Assembly (NCBI GenBank): GCA_031415695.1
Contig: JANOSH010000051.1
Coordinates: forward strand, 186,001-250,000
From: JANOSH01 sp031415695
GTDB lineage: Bacteria > Actinomycetota > Acidimicrobiia > Acidimicrobiales > Ilumatobacteraceae
Reading direction: 5' to 3'
DNA: 64,000 nt
The notes beneath the pieces were generated by a model. The model saw only the letters and a list, made by a program, of their open reading frames with translations, was not told where the DNA came from and ran no database searches. Positions 8,842-18,686 of the stretch are shown here, one piece after another (the first letter of the stretch is position 1; each line of letters opens with the position of its first letter). A program made the translations under genes and the position numbers.

Positions 8842-10754
8842 CGTGCCTGCCAGCCGTCAACGAGTAGCGCGAACGACTTCTGCATCGCTACGACGTCGTA
8901 TCGTTCTTCGAGGCCAATTGCCGCTGTGGTGGTCTGTAGCCGGGCAAGCCCGACCGGATCATCGAGTAAGTCGCCGATCATTTGTTCCAACTCCTTCGTC
9001 CGACCGTCGGTCAGAAATCCATTTATTCCCGTGCGAATTAGTTCATCGAAACCGCCCACTGCCGTGGTAACCACGGGTGTGCCGAGTGCTATAGCCTCCA
9101 TCGCCGCAATCGGAATTCCTTCTGTGGTGCTGGTCATAACCAGCAGATCTGCGGCCGCCAGAACAAGATGAGAGTCGGGCACAAATCCAAGATACTGCGG
9201 GGCAGCCGACGCGCCGATCCGGTCAATGACTTCGTCTCGCAATGGCCCGTCGCCGGTCATCACGAAGCGTGCCTTTCCCGCGAACTGCTGTGCAAGCTCG
9301 ACGAAACGATGCGGATCTTTCTCGGGTGACAAACGGCCAGTCCAGGCAACAAGTGGACCACCGGTACCTAGACCCAACAGCTCGCGAGCTTGCCTGCGAT
9401 CTTGGCGGCGCGGCGGATGAATGCCGATCGGGATGGTGAGCACCTCGGACGTCTGGCCGAGCGACGAAATGACTTCGGCGAGGCGCTTGTAGACCGCTAC
9501 GGTGATGTCGAGGTATGACCGTGCCGCGAGGTTGCCAGCTAAATGTCCGACGTTGTTGAACTGCACATCGATAGTCGGTCCACGGCCGCCGAGCAAACCC
9601 GCATTTCGCAATGCCCAGTCGGAGCCAACAATGAGTTTGGCTGGGTGTGCGAATCGCTGGATGAGCTCGACACAAAAGCTTGCCCAATCGGGTGCTCGAA
9701 GCATCTCGGGTAGCCGATATGAGTGGGCTAGGAGCGGGCGGTATCGCTCAATATCGTCGAACATCCGCGTGCGGACGGTATCAGTCTCGATGAGGACGAC
9801 TGCCCGACCGTTGCTGGCAAGTCCCTCAATGATGTCGTAAAGGACGCTTCCCGGAGCTACAAAGGGGGCGAATACGAACACAGGACGCCTGAGGCCAGGC
9901 GCCTGTCGCCAAACGGGTGCACTCATTATTTGGCGAGGTTCTATGTTTGGTTGTCCATAGGTCTCGACAACACCATCGGTCGAGAGGATCCGTGGTAGTC
10001 CTCTGCGGACGGCGTAGTCGGCTTCGGGGCCATCAGGTAACGCAGACGTATCGCAATCGCTGTGGAGTTCGATGACTCTCGTGATTTGGGTTGGTCCAAA
10101 CCAAGTCGTTGTGCTCACAGCCTTGCGTTCGATGCAGCGTCCGAGCGCGACTGTGCGTGGTATCACTACGCCGTGGCGACTGGGTTGTTCGACGTCGAGG
10201 AAACGCGGAAGTGGTCGACGATGCTGTCGGATGGAGGATCGTGGTCCCCGGTACCATTCAGCAGTTTGCCTGAGCAGAGCGACTTCGAGGGCTGTGTTGG
10301 CTAGCGTCGATGCAGATGGCCATCTCAAGACATACATCGACGTTGCACGCCCTGCCGCTCGATCGGCTGTCGCGTCGTCGCCGGGAAGCAGTTCCACCTT
10401 CAGCGGAGTGCCTTCGGCGATCAATTCTGCGCGTACCTCTTGAGACGTAAAGAGCCACATCACCCACGAGACACACGTTTGGCTCTCGACTTGAGCAATG
10501 AGTCGCCTTGCTTGGCTGGCTGATGGCGCCGATGCAACAACAGTGACTAGGCGTTGCATCGGTACGGTGTCGTTGCGACCCAATGTGCGCTTTGGTCTGG
10601 AGCCGCTTCGCTCATTGAGTGCTTCGGCGTACCACCAATCCTGCTCTTGTCGAACCAGATATGCCATATCCCGATGGTGGTCGATGATCGCCTGGATTGC
10701 TGATTCACGTAGCTGATCAAACGCTGGATCGCTCATGCAGATTGGGACGCCCAC
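8838..10754 (-). CDS. Glycosyltransferase with degenerate GT2 and intact GT4 domain
   Basis: About 638 residues. The N-terminal 230 residues have a GT2-like outline (LVTVVASAPSASQARRL, then ESQTCVSWVMWLF) but no recognisable DxD, suggesting a dead GT-A domain. Residues about 295-625 are an intact GT4 domain: PVFVFAPFVAPGSV, VAWTGRLSPEKDPHRF, FVMTGDGPLRDE and TTEGIPIAAMEAIALG with the ExxxxxxxE motif. Overall order matches the fusion at 1589. GTG at 10754 gives the longest form; ATG at 10736 (MSDPAFDQ) is an equally plausible start, as neither has a clear ribosome site. First gene of the minus-strand run to 5955. Confidence 0.85.
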   Translation of the reverse strand: MGVPICMSDPAFDQLRESAIQAIIDHHRDMAYLVRQEQDWWYAEALNERSGSRPKRTLGRNDTVPMQRLVTVVASAPSASQARRLIAQVESQTCVSWVMWLFTSQEVRAELIAEGTPLKVELLPGDDATADRAAGRATSMYVLRWPSASTLANTALEVALLRQTAEWYRGPRSSIRQHRRPLPRFLDVEQPSRHGVVIPRTVALGRCIERKAVSTTTWFGPTQITRVIELHSDCDTSALPDGPEADYAVRRGLPRILSTDGVVETYGQPNIEPRQIMSAPVWRQAPGLRRPVFVFAPFVAPGSVLYDIIEGLASNGRAVVLIETDTVRTRMFDDIERYRPLLAHSYRLPEMLRAPDWASFCVELIQRFAHPAKLIVGSDWALRNAGLLGGRGPTIDVQFNNVGHLAGNLAARSYLDITVAVYKRLAEVISSLGQTSEVLTIPIGIHPPRRQDRRQARELLGLGTGGPLVAWTGRLSPEKDPHRFVELAQQFAGKARFVMTGDGPLRDEVIDRIGASAAPQYLGFVPDSHLVLAAADLLVMTSTTEGIPIAAMEAIALGTPVVTTAVGGFDELIRTGINGFLTDGRTKELEQMIGDLLDDPVGLARLQTTTAAIGLEERYDVVAMQKSFALLVDGWQAR

Positions 10755-10904
10755 GAGACCCCAGACATTTCCATCGGTTACACAGACTAGTCGTTCAGCA
10801 CTGTGGGCAGCGGTTCAACCCGACGTTGGGAATGATGCCGTCTCGGAGCAACGTGGCCTTGCTAGATTACCCGCCTGGTTGTAGATCGGGTGGTGTAACG
10901 GAGG
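10755..10904. promoter_or_regulatory. Divergent intergenic region
   Basis: 150 bp between divergent glycosyltransferase genes, presumably holding both promoters. I found no convincing sigma-70 pair. GGAGG at 10900-10904 abuts the ATG at 10905, an unusually short spacing that leaves the exact start of the plus-strand gene slightly uncertain. Confidence 0.35.
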
Positions 10905-12680
10905 ATGACTATTACGGGTCGGTCGGCATGTCTCATTGATACGGGTTCGGCCGGGTTCGATGAAATACAGGCTGCCTACCGTGCTCATGGATGGCAGGTG
11001 ATTGTGTTGTCGATTCCTGATTTTGACAGTCACTCCGATGACCTCCCGGTTCCCGAGTGGTCGTTTCGTTCCATTGCCTACGCCAACTCGTTGCGGCTTG
11101 CACTAGCGATCGAGAAGATAGCGCGAACGACGGATATCGCGCTTGTTGAGTTCCCAGATACCGCTGGCATCGCAGCGATGACCCTCAAGCGTCGTCGGTT
11201 GCTGGGCGGTCCGCTCGAATCAACCATCATCAGCGTCAGATCAATGACCGCCGCAAGCGAAGGAGCGCGTACACGGTCGGACAGGGTTGGGGACTGGTTG
11301 TGTGCCTATGCCTCAATGCATGCCGATCAGCTCGTTGAGGCGTCTGGGGCACCGGCGTCCTCGGCGGCCGTGAGTCCACCGGTCATGCTTCAGCCTGTAA
11401 CAACACCGCTGGTCACGGTGGTAATTCCCTTCTACGAAATGCACGAGTACATCGAGGCAACGATTGACTCGGTCGTAGGGTCCAACTATCCCGAAATCGA
11501 AATTGTCGTGGTGGATGATGGCTCCAAAAGTTCCGAAAGCCATGAGGCGCTCACTCGACTTGCGCAGCGCGCTCAGGGTAGGCCTTTGAGGATCGTGAGT
11601 CAGAGCAACAGCGGGCTGGGCAGCGCCCGAAACCGAGGGATATCTCTCGCACGTGGTCGCTATGTCTTGCCCGTTGACGCCGACGACATCATCGGCCCGA
11701 CGATGATCAGTACGATGGTGCTGGCACTCGAGCGCAACCCTGAGCTAAGCGCAGTCTCGTGTTTTGTCGAGTACTTCGAGGATGAAACGACATTGACGCC
11801 TGTCGACTTCATCGCGCCGTACGACCTCGACCCTGTCCTGATCACGCTTGAGAACCAGGCCGGTGTTGCATCGTCGATGTTGCGCACCGAGGTATTCGCC
11901 GATGTGAGGTACGACGAGTCGCTATCGGCCTACGAGGATTGGAGCCTGTGGTGGAGCATGGCCGAGGCGAACTGTCGGGCCGAGGTGATTCCCGAGGTGC
12001 TGTTCCACTACCGACGGCGTGCGGGTTCAATGGTCCGATCTATCGAACCCGGCCGAGTGATGATGCTCATGGAGCGAATCGTCGATGCGCATCCACGGCT
12101 CATGGAACGTCATGGCGTCGAGGCGTTCAAACTGGCAATTCATGAACTGGCAGCGACCCGATCCGATCTTGATGCACTTCACCAATTTCGAGCTCAACCT
12201 TCCCAATCCGACACGCTTGCCTTGGCCGCCTTTCGCGAGGTCGCCGCATTACGGGCATCCGGAAGTTGGCGCGCCGCCCGTAGAATTCGCCGCTTGCTTC
12301 GACGTCCCAGGTCGCGGTTGTTAGCGACGATCGTCGTTGATCAGGTGACGCCATTTTCAACTGGGGGAGTTCGCTTTTCCGACGACACGGTGTACCTCAC
12401 CGGCAACGCGTCGTATGTCGGTACTTGGACAGACGCCAACGACTCAGATCCATTTGTCTTGGCAGTCAAGCACACAGACCAGCCCGGCTCGTCGGTCGTA
12501 ATTCCGCGTGATCACGAACGGTGTGGTGTCAGCGTCCGGATCGGCCCACGCCAAGGTGTGGTCACTCTTGTCCAGGATGGTCGTCGTACAACGATCAATC
12601 TGAACGCTCCGACGCAACGTTGGGTAGAGCTCGTCGTGGGTCCGGATCGTGACCCGTATCTCCGGGACCAACTCTTCTAG
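10905..12680 (+). CDS. Multidomain glycosyltransferase with central GT2 domain
   Basis: 591 residues in three parts. Residues 1-150 look like the start of a GT-B acceptor domain (ACLIDTGSAGFDEIQAAYRAHGWQVIVL), possibly non-catalytic. Residues about 170-400 are a complete GT2 domain: TVVIPFYEMHEYIEATIDSV, IVVVDDGS, SNSGLGSARNRGIS, LPVDADDIIGP and EDWSLWW. The C-terminal 150 residues include an Arg-rich stretch (RRIRRLLRRPRSR) and a predicted beta-rich tail I do not recognise. It is a single plus-strand gene flanked by two minus-strand operons, and its last bases overlap the end of the convergent ABC-transporter gene. Confidence 0.83.
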   Translation: MTITGRSACLIDTGSAGFDEIQAAYRAHGWQVIVLSIPDFDSHSDDLPVPEWSFRSIAYANSLRLALAIEKIARTTDIALVEFPDTAGIAAMTLKRRRLLGGPLESTIISVRSMTAASEGARTRSDRVGDWLCAYASMHADQLVEASGAPASSAAVSPPVMLQPVTTPLVTVVIPFYEMHEYIEATIDSVVGSNYPEIEIVVVDDGSKSSESHEALTRLAQRAQGRPLRIVSQSNSGLGSARNRGISLARGRYVLPVDADDIIGPTMISTMVLALERNPELSAVSCFVEYFEDETTLTPVDFIAPYDLDPVLITLENQAGVASSMLRTEVFADVRYDESLSAYEDWSLWWSMAEANCRAEVIPEVLFHYRRRAGSMVRSIEPGRVMMLMERIVDAHPRLMERHGVEAFKLAIHELAATRSDLDALHQFRAQPSQSDTLALAAFREVAALRASGSWRAARRIRRLLRRPRSRLLATIVVDQVTPFSTGGVRFSDDTVYLTGNASYVGTWTDANDSDPFVLAVKHTDQPGSSVVIPRDHERCGVSVRIGPRQGVVTLVQDGRRTTINLNAPTQRWVELVVGPDRDPYLRDQLF

Positions 12681-13879
12681 CTCGACGGCACAACCCATCG
12701 TGGATTCAGCGTCACGATTCCGGTCTCCTCTGTTGGTGTTCCTCGCAGGACGTCGAAACGAAGCGCATGTTTGAAATGGTCGAACTGGTGGAGTAGGGCG
12801 AAGTCTCGTACCGTCGAGTGAACGTCGTAGGTTCCGTGCAAAAGCGTCAGCTTGGGGATAACGATATCGACGGTGCCTTTGCCGGACAGCACATCGGGAA
12901 TTTCACCAGCGTCGCGACTGGTCGGCGACGAGAGGACGACACCCGATAGCTGGGCGATCTCGATAGAAAAAACCGGTTGACGAACTGGCGTTTTGGCCGT
13001 GAAATGGAGGCGAAGGATGATGTCGTCGCCAGTTCGAACTCTGGTTGTAGTGGTTCCCTCGGGGCCGATGAGTTCAATTGCTTCGACTTGAACTTCACCG
13101 GATCCCCAACGAGTGATGGCCTCGCCGGTGTCGTCGACGACCCGCTCCGCAAGCGTTTCATCGGCGTAGGTGTCGACTACTTCTGCCGCTCCCCCCGGCT
13201 CATGCATTACCCCGTATTGCAGCCACATGGCGCGATCACACAATGCTCGGATGGAACCAAGATCGTGAGTGACGATGATGAGCGTCTTGCCGTCATTGCG
13301 CATCTCGGCGAACTTTTCCGCGCACCGCAATTGGAACGATGCGTCGCCCACGGCAAGTACCTCGTCGATCAGCAAGATGTCCGGATCAATATTGATGGCA
13401 ACTGCGAAACCCAAACGAACGTACATGCCCGACGAGTAGTTCTTTACCGGTTGGTCGATGAATTTTGACAGCCCTGAGAATTCGACGATGTCGTCGAAGC
13501 GAGCGGTCATGTCTTTGCGCGTTAGGCCGAGTATCGCCCCGTTGAGATACACGTTTTCACGTCCGGACAACTCGGGGTGGAACCCTGCCCCGAGTTCTAG
13601 GAGCGCCGACAGGCGGCCATGTGCCGTGATCTGCCCTTTGTCAGGTCGGAGTATTCCGGCCATGCACTTGAGAAGCGTTGACTTGCCCGACCCATTCTCG
13701 CCGATGATGCCGAACACCTCGCCGTGTTTGACCTCGAACGAGACCCCCTTCACTGCCCAAAATTCTTCGTACCGAGCGCGCCGCCCCCGCAGCAGCGAGG
13801 CTTTCAGATACTGGTTGCGTTCTTGATAGATGCGGAATCGCTTCCACACGTCTTCGACAGTTAAGGCGACTTCGGACAT
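12677..13879 (-). CDS. wzt: Wzt-type polysaccharide ABC exporter ATPase
   Basis: A 400-residue ATPase energising polysaccharide export. Walker A GENGSGKST is at 60-68, the signature YSSGMYVRLGFAVA is typical of the polysaccharide/teichoic-acid subfamily, and Walker B with catalytic Glu is DILLIDEVLAVGD. Residues about 260-395 match a Wzt C-terminal beta-sandwich, which in E. coli O8/O9a systems binds the modified non-reducing end of the glycan. ATG at 13879 is preferred over a TTG at 13900 because it follows the permease stop by four bases and has AAGG just upstream. The methyltransferase at 20255 is a candidate maker of the recognised chain end (inference). Confidence 0.92.
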   Translation of the reverse strand: MSEVALTVEDVWKRFRIYQERNQYLKASLLRGRRARYEEFWAVKGVSFEVKHGEVFGIIGENGSGKSTLLKCMAGILRPDKGQITAHGRLSALLELGAGFHPELSGRENVYLNGAILGLTRKDMTARFDDIVEFSGLSKFIDQPVKNYSSGMYVRLGFAVAINIDPDILLIDEVLAVGDASFQLRCAEKFAEMRNDGKTLIIVTHDLGSIRALCDRAMWLQYGVMHEPGGAAEVVDTYADETLAERVVDDTGEAITRWGSGEVQVEAIELIGPEGTTTTRVRTGDDIILRLHFTAKTPVRQPVFSIEIAQLSGVVLSSPTSRDAGEIPDVLSGKGTVDIVIPKLTLLHGTYDVHSTVRDFALLHQFDHFKHALRFDVLRGTPTEETGIVTLNPRWVVPSS

Positions 13880-13883
13880 GACC

Positions 13884-14756
13884 TTAAAGTTCCTCGGCAA
13901 ATCGTGGTGAAAGGCGGGCGAAGATGGTGAGCCCCGCGGTGAGAGTGATGCCAGCTACGACCACCATGTATACGAACTGCCCAATCGTGGGTGACCTGAG
14001 GTCGTACAGCACCGCTCGAATTGCTGTGATGAAAACTGCCATCGGGTTGAACCGGCTGAATGCCTTCAGCGTTGGATGCCCGTCAAGCAGTGCTGCTGTG
14101 TAGGCGATGGGTGTCAGGTAGAACCATGCCTGAGCGACGATGCTCCACAGGTAGCCGATATCGCGGAAGAAGACATTGAGTGCCGAAAGTGCGAGTCCTA
14201 CGCCAATCGAGAAGATTGCAAGGAGCGAGACGACAATGAGTAGGACCGGAAGCCAGAAAATGAGCCGCCAATTGCCAACAACAGTAAGCCCGACAGCCAA
14301 GAGCGTGAGTTCAATACCGAGCGAAACGAGAGATGACGCAGCGTTGGAGATAACGAGAACTTCGTGAGGGAACCGAACCTTCTTTACCAGGTTGCCGTTG
14401 CCGATGATCACATTCATCGATCCTCCGGCGGTGTTCGCGAAAAAGCTCCATGGCAACAGACCGCAGAGGAAATACAGCGGAAAAATCTTCAAACCGCTGG
14501 GGTCACCAACTGGCTTGGCAGCTCCGAAGATGCCGAAGACAATAGTGAAAATGATCATTGTTGAAATTGGGTTCAACATCGACCACAGCCATCCGAGCAC
14601 CGAGCGTTTGTATCGGCTCCGAAGCTCTCGGAGGGTCAGATTCCAGAGGAGCTCTCGAGAACTTCTCAACTCTTGTATCCGCAAGCTTTTCGCCAATCTT
14701 CCATCTGCCAAGGGGCTTGTCGTTCGGGCCTCAACGATAGTAGTCGGACTGTTCAA
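13884..14756 (-). CDS. wzm: Wzm-type polysaccharide ABC exporter permease
   Basis: A 290-residue ABC-2 type permease with about six membrane helices. The cytoplasmic N-terminus contains the conserved run LTLRELRSRYKRSVLGWLWSMLNP, a hallmark of Wzm/TagG/KpsM proteins, followed by TIVFGIFG and a PLYFLCGLLPWSFF segment. It forms the channel that moves undecaprenyl-linked polymer across the membrane, powered by the ATPase encoded directly downstream. Its ATG overlaps the stop of the large glycosyltransferase gene upstream, so synthesis and export genes are co-expressed. This pair argues for the ABC-dependent pathway; I see no Wzx or Wzy candidate in the window. Confidence 0.93.
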   Translation of the reverse strand: MNSPTTIVEARTTSPLADGRLAKSLRIQELRSSRELLWNLTLRELRSRYKRSVLGWLWSMLNPISTMIIFTIVFGIFGAAKPVGDPSGLKIFPLYFLCGLLPWSFFANTAGGSMNVIIGNGNLVKKVRFPHEVLVISNAASSLVSLGIELTLLAVGLTVVGNWRLIFWLPVLLIVVSLLAIFSIGVGLALSALNVFFRDIGYLWSIVAQAWFYLTPIAYTAALLDGHPTLKAFSRFNPMAVFITAIRAVLYDLRSPTIGQFVYMVVVAGITLTAGLTIFARLSPRFAEEL

Positions 14757-17296
14757 TCAGAACGTCTCACTAGTGACCGGGCTCGACGTGCAAAGGAGCG
14801 AAAGGCTCGCGTTGCAGCGTTATTCGGCATAGCCGCATTGAGGCCGTCGATAACACGTTTGCGGCGGCTGATCCTTGGACGCACCCTTCCTACAGGTGAT
14901 CGCGGAGGCAAGTCCGAGAGCGATGCGGTGTATACATCTTTCAATATGTAGGTGCCTGGCTCCGACGGCGCAACGGGAATCCATGTCGAAGCAACACGTG
15001 TCGTGCGCCAGGTTGTAACGAGATCACACGCTTCATCAAGCACAGCTAGATATCGTGACGCTTGGAGCAACGGCGACCACTCCAGCAGGGCGGATCTGCG
15101 GGCCTGGCCACCGATTCGCGCTCGTAGCAGGCTGTCGCTCAGCAAGTTGTCTAAGCCTCGTTCCCACTCGGCTGGCGTAGTAGCCAGAATGCCGCTTCGG
15201 CCAGACTGAATAGCAGCGACAAACGGTTCAGTGGGCGAGGCGATGGTTGGCGTCTCGACGAGCGCGGCCTCGAGCCATTTGATGGCGCTCTTGGACTGGT
15301 TGAAACGCCCATCGAGGGTCAAGGGCGCGAGATTCACGTCGAGATCGCGAAGCCGGATCACAAGCTCTGGCCATGGCGTGAATGGCAGTCGCCTGACTCG
15401 CTCGCCGAACTCTTCGAGCCCCGCCGACGGCTTTAAGTGCCCACCTAGCCACAGCTCGACCTGGTCGTAGCGTCGTAGGACGTTTATGACGCTCGGCTCA
15501 ATGCTCAGCCAGTCGTCATCGTGTGTTGTGGTTCCGCTGAAGTATCCAACCCGTAATGGTCCGGGCGCTCGTACCTGTCGCAGGGCCTGGGTGGAGGCCT
15601 GTGCGAGCAAGATCCCAACGCCGTTATCGAAATGAAAACTGGGGATGTGGCTCACCGTTTCAGCGTGGCGACACAGCTCCGGCGTTGAACCGATAAAGGC
15701 ATCGCAGGCTTCAAGTGTCGTGCGATACCGCATCACGCCGTTGAGCCACAACGCCGACTCCTCGGACGCAAGCTGCTGCATCGCCGGGATCTCGTCAGCG
15801 ATAGCCGGATCGAAGATCAGGTCATCGACATCAAAAAGGAGTGGCACTGCTGGCGACAGATTCCTGATCTGGTCGAGTATTTCGAGTATCTCGGTCGTCG
15901 CTGGCACCCGGTACATCACCACCACATCGCTATCAAGAGCCAGGCCGAGCACCCTTGGGTCCTGATAATGGACAACGTCAGTGTGAATCCCGACAAGGTT
16001 CAGTGCTTCAGCGGGCAGGTGGGCCCGATAACGCAGGGGTGCTCCCTCGATGCCGCAGACGAACAACACTTGCCGAACTTGAGATCTCGGGGGAGGTGAG
16101 GTGTCGGCGAGGAGAAGTCCTTCGTACCGATCAACCGTCGAGGTGATGTGGGCGTTCAAAGAACGTACGACCACCTTGCGTGCGGTGGTACCCATCGATC
16201 TGCGCAGGATGGGGTCATCAATAAGACGCGTAACAGCAGTAGCAAGTAGTTCCGAGTCACCGGTCGGAACGACGTAACCATTTTCGCCGTGTATCACGAC
16301 TTCTTCGGGTCCAAGCGAGTCGGAGCAAACGACGGGGACTCCGGCTAGAAGAGCCTCGCGAGTAAGCAACGAGTGTGACTCACGCATGAGCGACGGCAGC
16401 ACCAGGATGTCGGTTGCCGCGAGTATGTCGGTCAGTTGGTCGGGTCGATAGCTGGGAGCTGTATGCAACCGCGGATGCGAATGGTTGGGATGAGCAATCA
16501 AATAGTCATCGAAGTCGTGAGCCGTGAAGGTCCACGGCGCGGCGGCGGTTATACGAGGCACAGTGGCCCCTATAACCTCGGCACCCTTCATACTGTTAGA
16601 ACCACCGCAATACCGGACGCGCACGATGGGATCGGCACCCGCCAAGCGACCCGTCAGAGCGCCCGGATCCTGGATTCCGTTCTCGTCGACCTCGACGTTG
16701 CCTAAGCCGTTCGCCCGCAAGACAGCTGCTGCGCTCTGCGATGGAGCGAGGATCAAGTCGGCGCAACGTAGGTGTTCAAGAAGCCAGCTACGCCGCTCGG
16801 CTGATTCGTGTGTAGACGTCGAGCAGGCGCACGAACCACAGACGGCCACCAACGAGCATGGGTGATCTGTCTCGTCGACCAGAAACTGCCGTGCGCAAAT
16901 CCACCAAAAATCGTGCATTGTGAGAACAACTCGTGCCCCTGATGCTTTCGCTGCACTGACCATGGCGCCACCCATCGCTTGCAACGAATGAAGGTGCACG
17001 ATGTCGGGCCGTTCATGTTCTAGATAGACGGCGAATCGTTGGACCACGGCAGGGTTGTCAAAGTTTCTTCGATCGTCCCAACCAATCCAAGCCGACGTTG
17101 CGATCCAATGAACCCGCAGCCCGGTTTCATCGATCTCGTCGAACTCGGACAACGATTCTCGCTCGCCGAGCCAGCCCGCAAAGACGGAGACATCGTGTCC
17201 ATGGTCACGCACACCGCGGGCTAGCCGTTGAGGAACCAGGGTGCCACCACTGACAAAGTTCGGTGGATAGTGGGCCGAGATGACAACGACCTTCAC
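14753..17296 (-). CDS. Large tandem glycosyltransferase (two GT4-like domains)
   Basis: 847 residues with two GT-B modules. Residues 1-375 are a canonical GT4 enzyme: VVISAHYPPNFVSGGTLVPQRLA at the N-terminus, VRYCGGSNSMKGAEV in the donor half and SLMRESHSLLTREALLAG with the ExxxxxxxE signature. Residues about 390-760 are a second GT-B-like domain (QVLFVCGIEGAPLRYRAHLPAEAL, RVGYFSGTTTHDDDW, FNQSKSAIKWLEAALVETPTIAS), as found in rhamnan and O-antigen polymerising proteins. The final 85 residues are basic. Overlaps with genes on both sides show tight coupling. It may extend the polymer processively, but specificity is unknown. Confidence 0.87.
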   Translation of the reverse strand: MKVVVISAHYPPNFVSGGTLVPQRLARGVRDHGHDVSVFAGWLGERESLSEFDEIDETGLRVHWIATSAWIGWDDRRNFDNPAVVQRFAVYLEHERPDIVHLHSLQAMGGAMVSAAKASGARVVLTMHDFWWICARQFLVDETDHPCSLVAVCGSCACSTSTHESAERRSWLLEHLRCADLILAPSQSAAAVLRANGLGNVEVDENGIQDPGALTGRLAGADPIVRVRYCGGSNSMKGAEVIGATVPRITAAAPWTFTAHDFDDYLIAHPNHSHPRLHTAPSYRPDQLTDILAATDILVLPSLMRESHSLLTREALLAGVPVVCSDSLGPEEVVIHGENGYVVPTGDSELLATAVTRLIDDPILRRSMGTTARKVVVRSLNAHITSTVDRYEGLLLADTSPPPRSQVRQVLFVCGIEGAPLRYRAHLPAEALNLVGIHTDVVHYQDPRVLGLALDSDVVVMYRVPATTEILEILDQIRNLSPAVPLLFDVDDLIFDPAIADEIPAMQQLASEESALWLNGVMRYRTTLEACDAFIGSTPELCRHAETVSHIPSFHFDNGVGILLAQASTQALRQVRAPGPLRVGYFSGTTTHDDDWLSIEPSVINVLRRYDQVELWLGGHLKPSAGLEEFGERVRRLPFTPWPELVIRLRDLDVNLAPLTLDGRFNQSKSAIKWLEAALVETPTIASPTEPFVAAIQSGRSGILATTPAEWERGLDNLLSDSLLRARIGGQARRSALLEWSPLLQASRYLAVLDEACDLVTTWRTTRVASTWIPVAPSEPGTYILKDVYTASLSDLPPRSPVGRVRPRISRRKRVIDGLNAAMPNNAATRAFRSFARRARSLVRRSD

Positions 17297-18660
17297 GTTC
17301 GACCCTGTCTGACGATGCGCTCAATAGTCGACCCCAGACCTTGCTTGTCGAGGTGATCAAAGCCTTTTGCCAGTCGCCCAAACACGGCCGAACGAACTCG
17401 CTGAACACGTCGCGCAGCAACCCCCCCGACAATGCTTTGGTTCACCCGTGCGGCGTCGGCAGATCGTGACGGATTGGCGCAGAAGTCGACCAACGGTGCG
17501 AGACATGTCGCCCAAGCCAATTCGTGTGCGAGTTGCCGGCTCGTGTCGCTGCAGCGTTCGGCCAGCACCGAATCGGAGAGAAGCCGTTGGATCGCCAGGC
17601 TCAACGCTTCGACATCGAGCGGCGCGACAGCAAGCCCTGCGCCCCGACTCTCGATGAGAGACGAGAGGTGTCCGCCTGTTGTCGTCACGACAGGCAGCCC
17701 GCACCACAGGGCGTCGAGGAGTCGCGTTCGAAACGAAAAGTGAGTCTCGACAGAGTCGAAATGGGTGGATACAGCAACGTCGGCTTGCAACAACGTGTTG
17801 TGCCGTTCGTCTGCCGGTACCCAGTCTTTGTTGAAAAACACATGCTTGCCAGTCAGGCCAAGCTCGTCAGCAAGCAGTTGTGCATCAGCTGCCATCTTCA
17901 TTGCCGGGACCTCTGGATTTGGGTGGTCAAGGGCCATGAAAAGAAGACGGAGGTCAGGAATCTGATGCCGTAGCTGATCGACAGACCTGAGCAAGGTGAG
18001 CGGGTCGAACCAGTTGTAGATTCCGCCGCCCCAGATAAGCAGTTTGTCGCCATCACCAATGCCGTCGATTGTTTGTCGCGGACCGGGCCCGCTGATTTCG
18101 GGCGAATGAGGTTCGACGCCGAATGGAACGGTGGCAATCAGTGACCTGAGGGTTGGGTCGGCGGTGTAGGTGCGTGGAGTGAGTCGGCCAAGCGCCGACA
18201 TATGGCCGAGCCACATCGAACGCTGCGTCTCACTGGCGCACAGCACAAAGTCGGCCCGAGACAACTGTTCGTCGAGGGTGCGAACCGACTCGGCGACGAG
18301 CGAGTCTTGATCGGCTAGGTGTTGACCAACGACGAGTTGTGCCAGGTGGAGCGGGTCGTACACATCGGCAATGACCACAACCTTCGCCGGCAGGTGGAAA
18401 AGCCGCCCGCGCAGTACGAAGCCCTGCACAATCACGATGTCGGACTGGGCGGCAAGTTCCTCGGCTTGCTCAGCGTCAACGTGCATGGTGCGGTATTCCT
18501 TCACCGCTCGGTCGCATGAGCCCGTGGTGGCGAGGGTTACGTCGTGGGTGCTGGCGAGAGCGCTGGAGATAGCCATGGCTCGCAGGGCCGGTCCAGCAAC
18601 TCGCTGGCCGAGGGTGTCGCCGGTAATCACGGCGATAGTCCGTCGAGTTGTCTCAGTCAC
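17293..18660 (-). CDS. Glycosyltransferase family 4
   Basis: A 455-residue GT-B glycosyltransferase. The N-terminal acceptor half begins IAVITGDTLGQRVAGPALRAMAISSAL; the donor half has LLIWGGGIYNWFDPLTLLRSV, VFFNKDWVPADER and the segment LLDALWCGLPVVTTTGGHLSSLIE. That last part is typical of GT4-like proteins seen next to Wzm/Wzt, although the classic ExxxxxxxE is weakened (LLDALWCG). The stop overlaps the start of the tandem glycosyltransferase, and it heads the exporter operon (18660 to 12677). Only 26 bp separate it from the divergent gene at 18687, so promoters may lie within coding sequence. Confidence 0.85.
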   Translation of the reverse strand: MTETTRRTIAVITGDTLGQRVAGPALRAMAISSALASTHDVTLATTGSCDRAVKEYRTMHVDAEQAEELAAQSDIVIVQGFVLRGRLFHLPAKVVVIADVYDPLHLAQLVVGQHLADQDSLVAESVRTLDEQLSRADFVLCASETQRSMWLGHMSALGRLTPRTYTADPTLRSLIATVPFGVEPHSPEISGPGPRQTIDGIGDGDKLLIWGGGIYNWFDPLTLLRSVDQLRHQIPDLRLLFMALDHPNPEVPAMKMAADAQLLADELGLTGKHVFFNKDWVPADERHNTLLQADVAVSTHFDSVETHFSFRTRLLDALWCGLPVVTTTGGHLSSLIESRGAGLAVAPLDVEALSLAIQRLLSDSVLAERCSDTSRQLAHELAWATCLAPLVDFCANPSRSADAARVNQSIVGGVAARRVQRVRSAVFGRLAKGFDHLDKQGLGSTIERIVRQGRT

Positions 18661-18686
18661 GGCAATGTCCGTAATTCACAGGAGAG

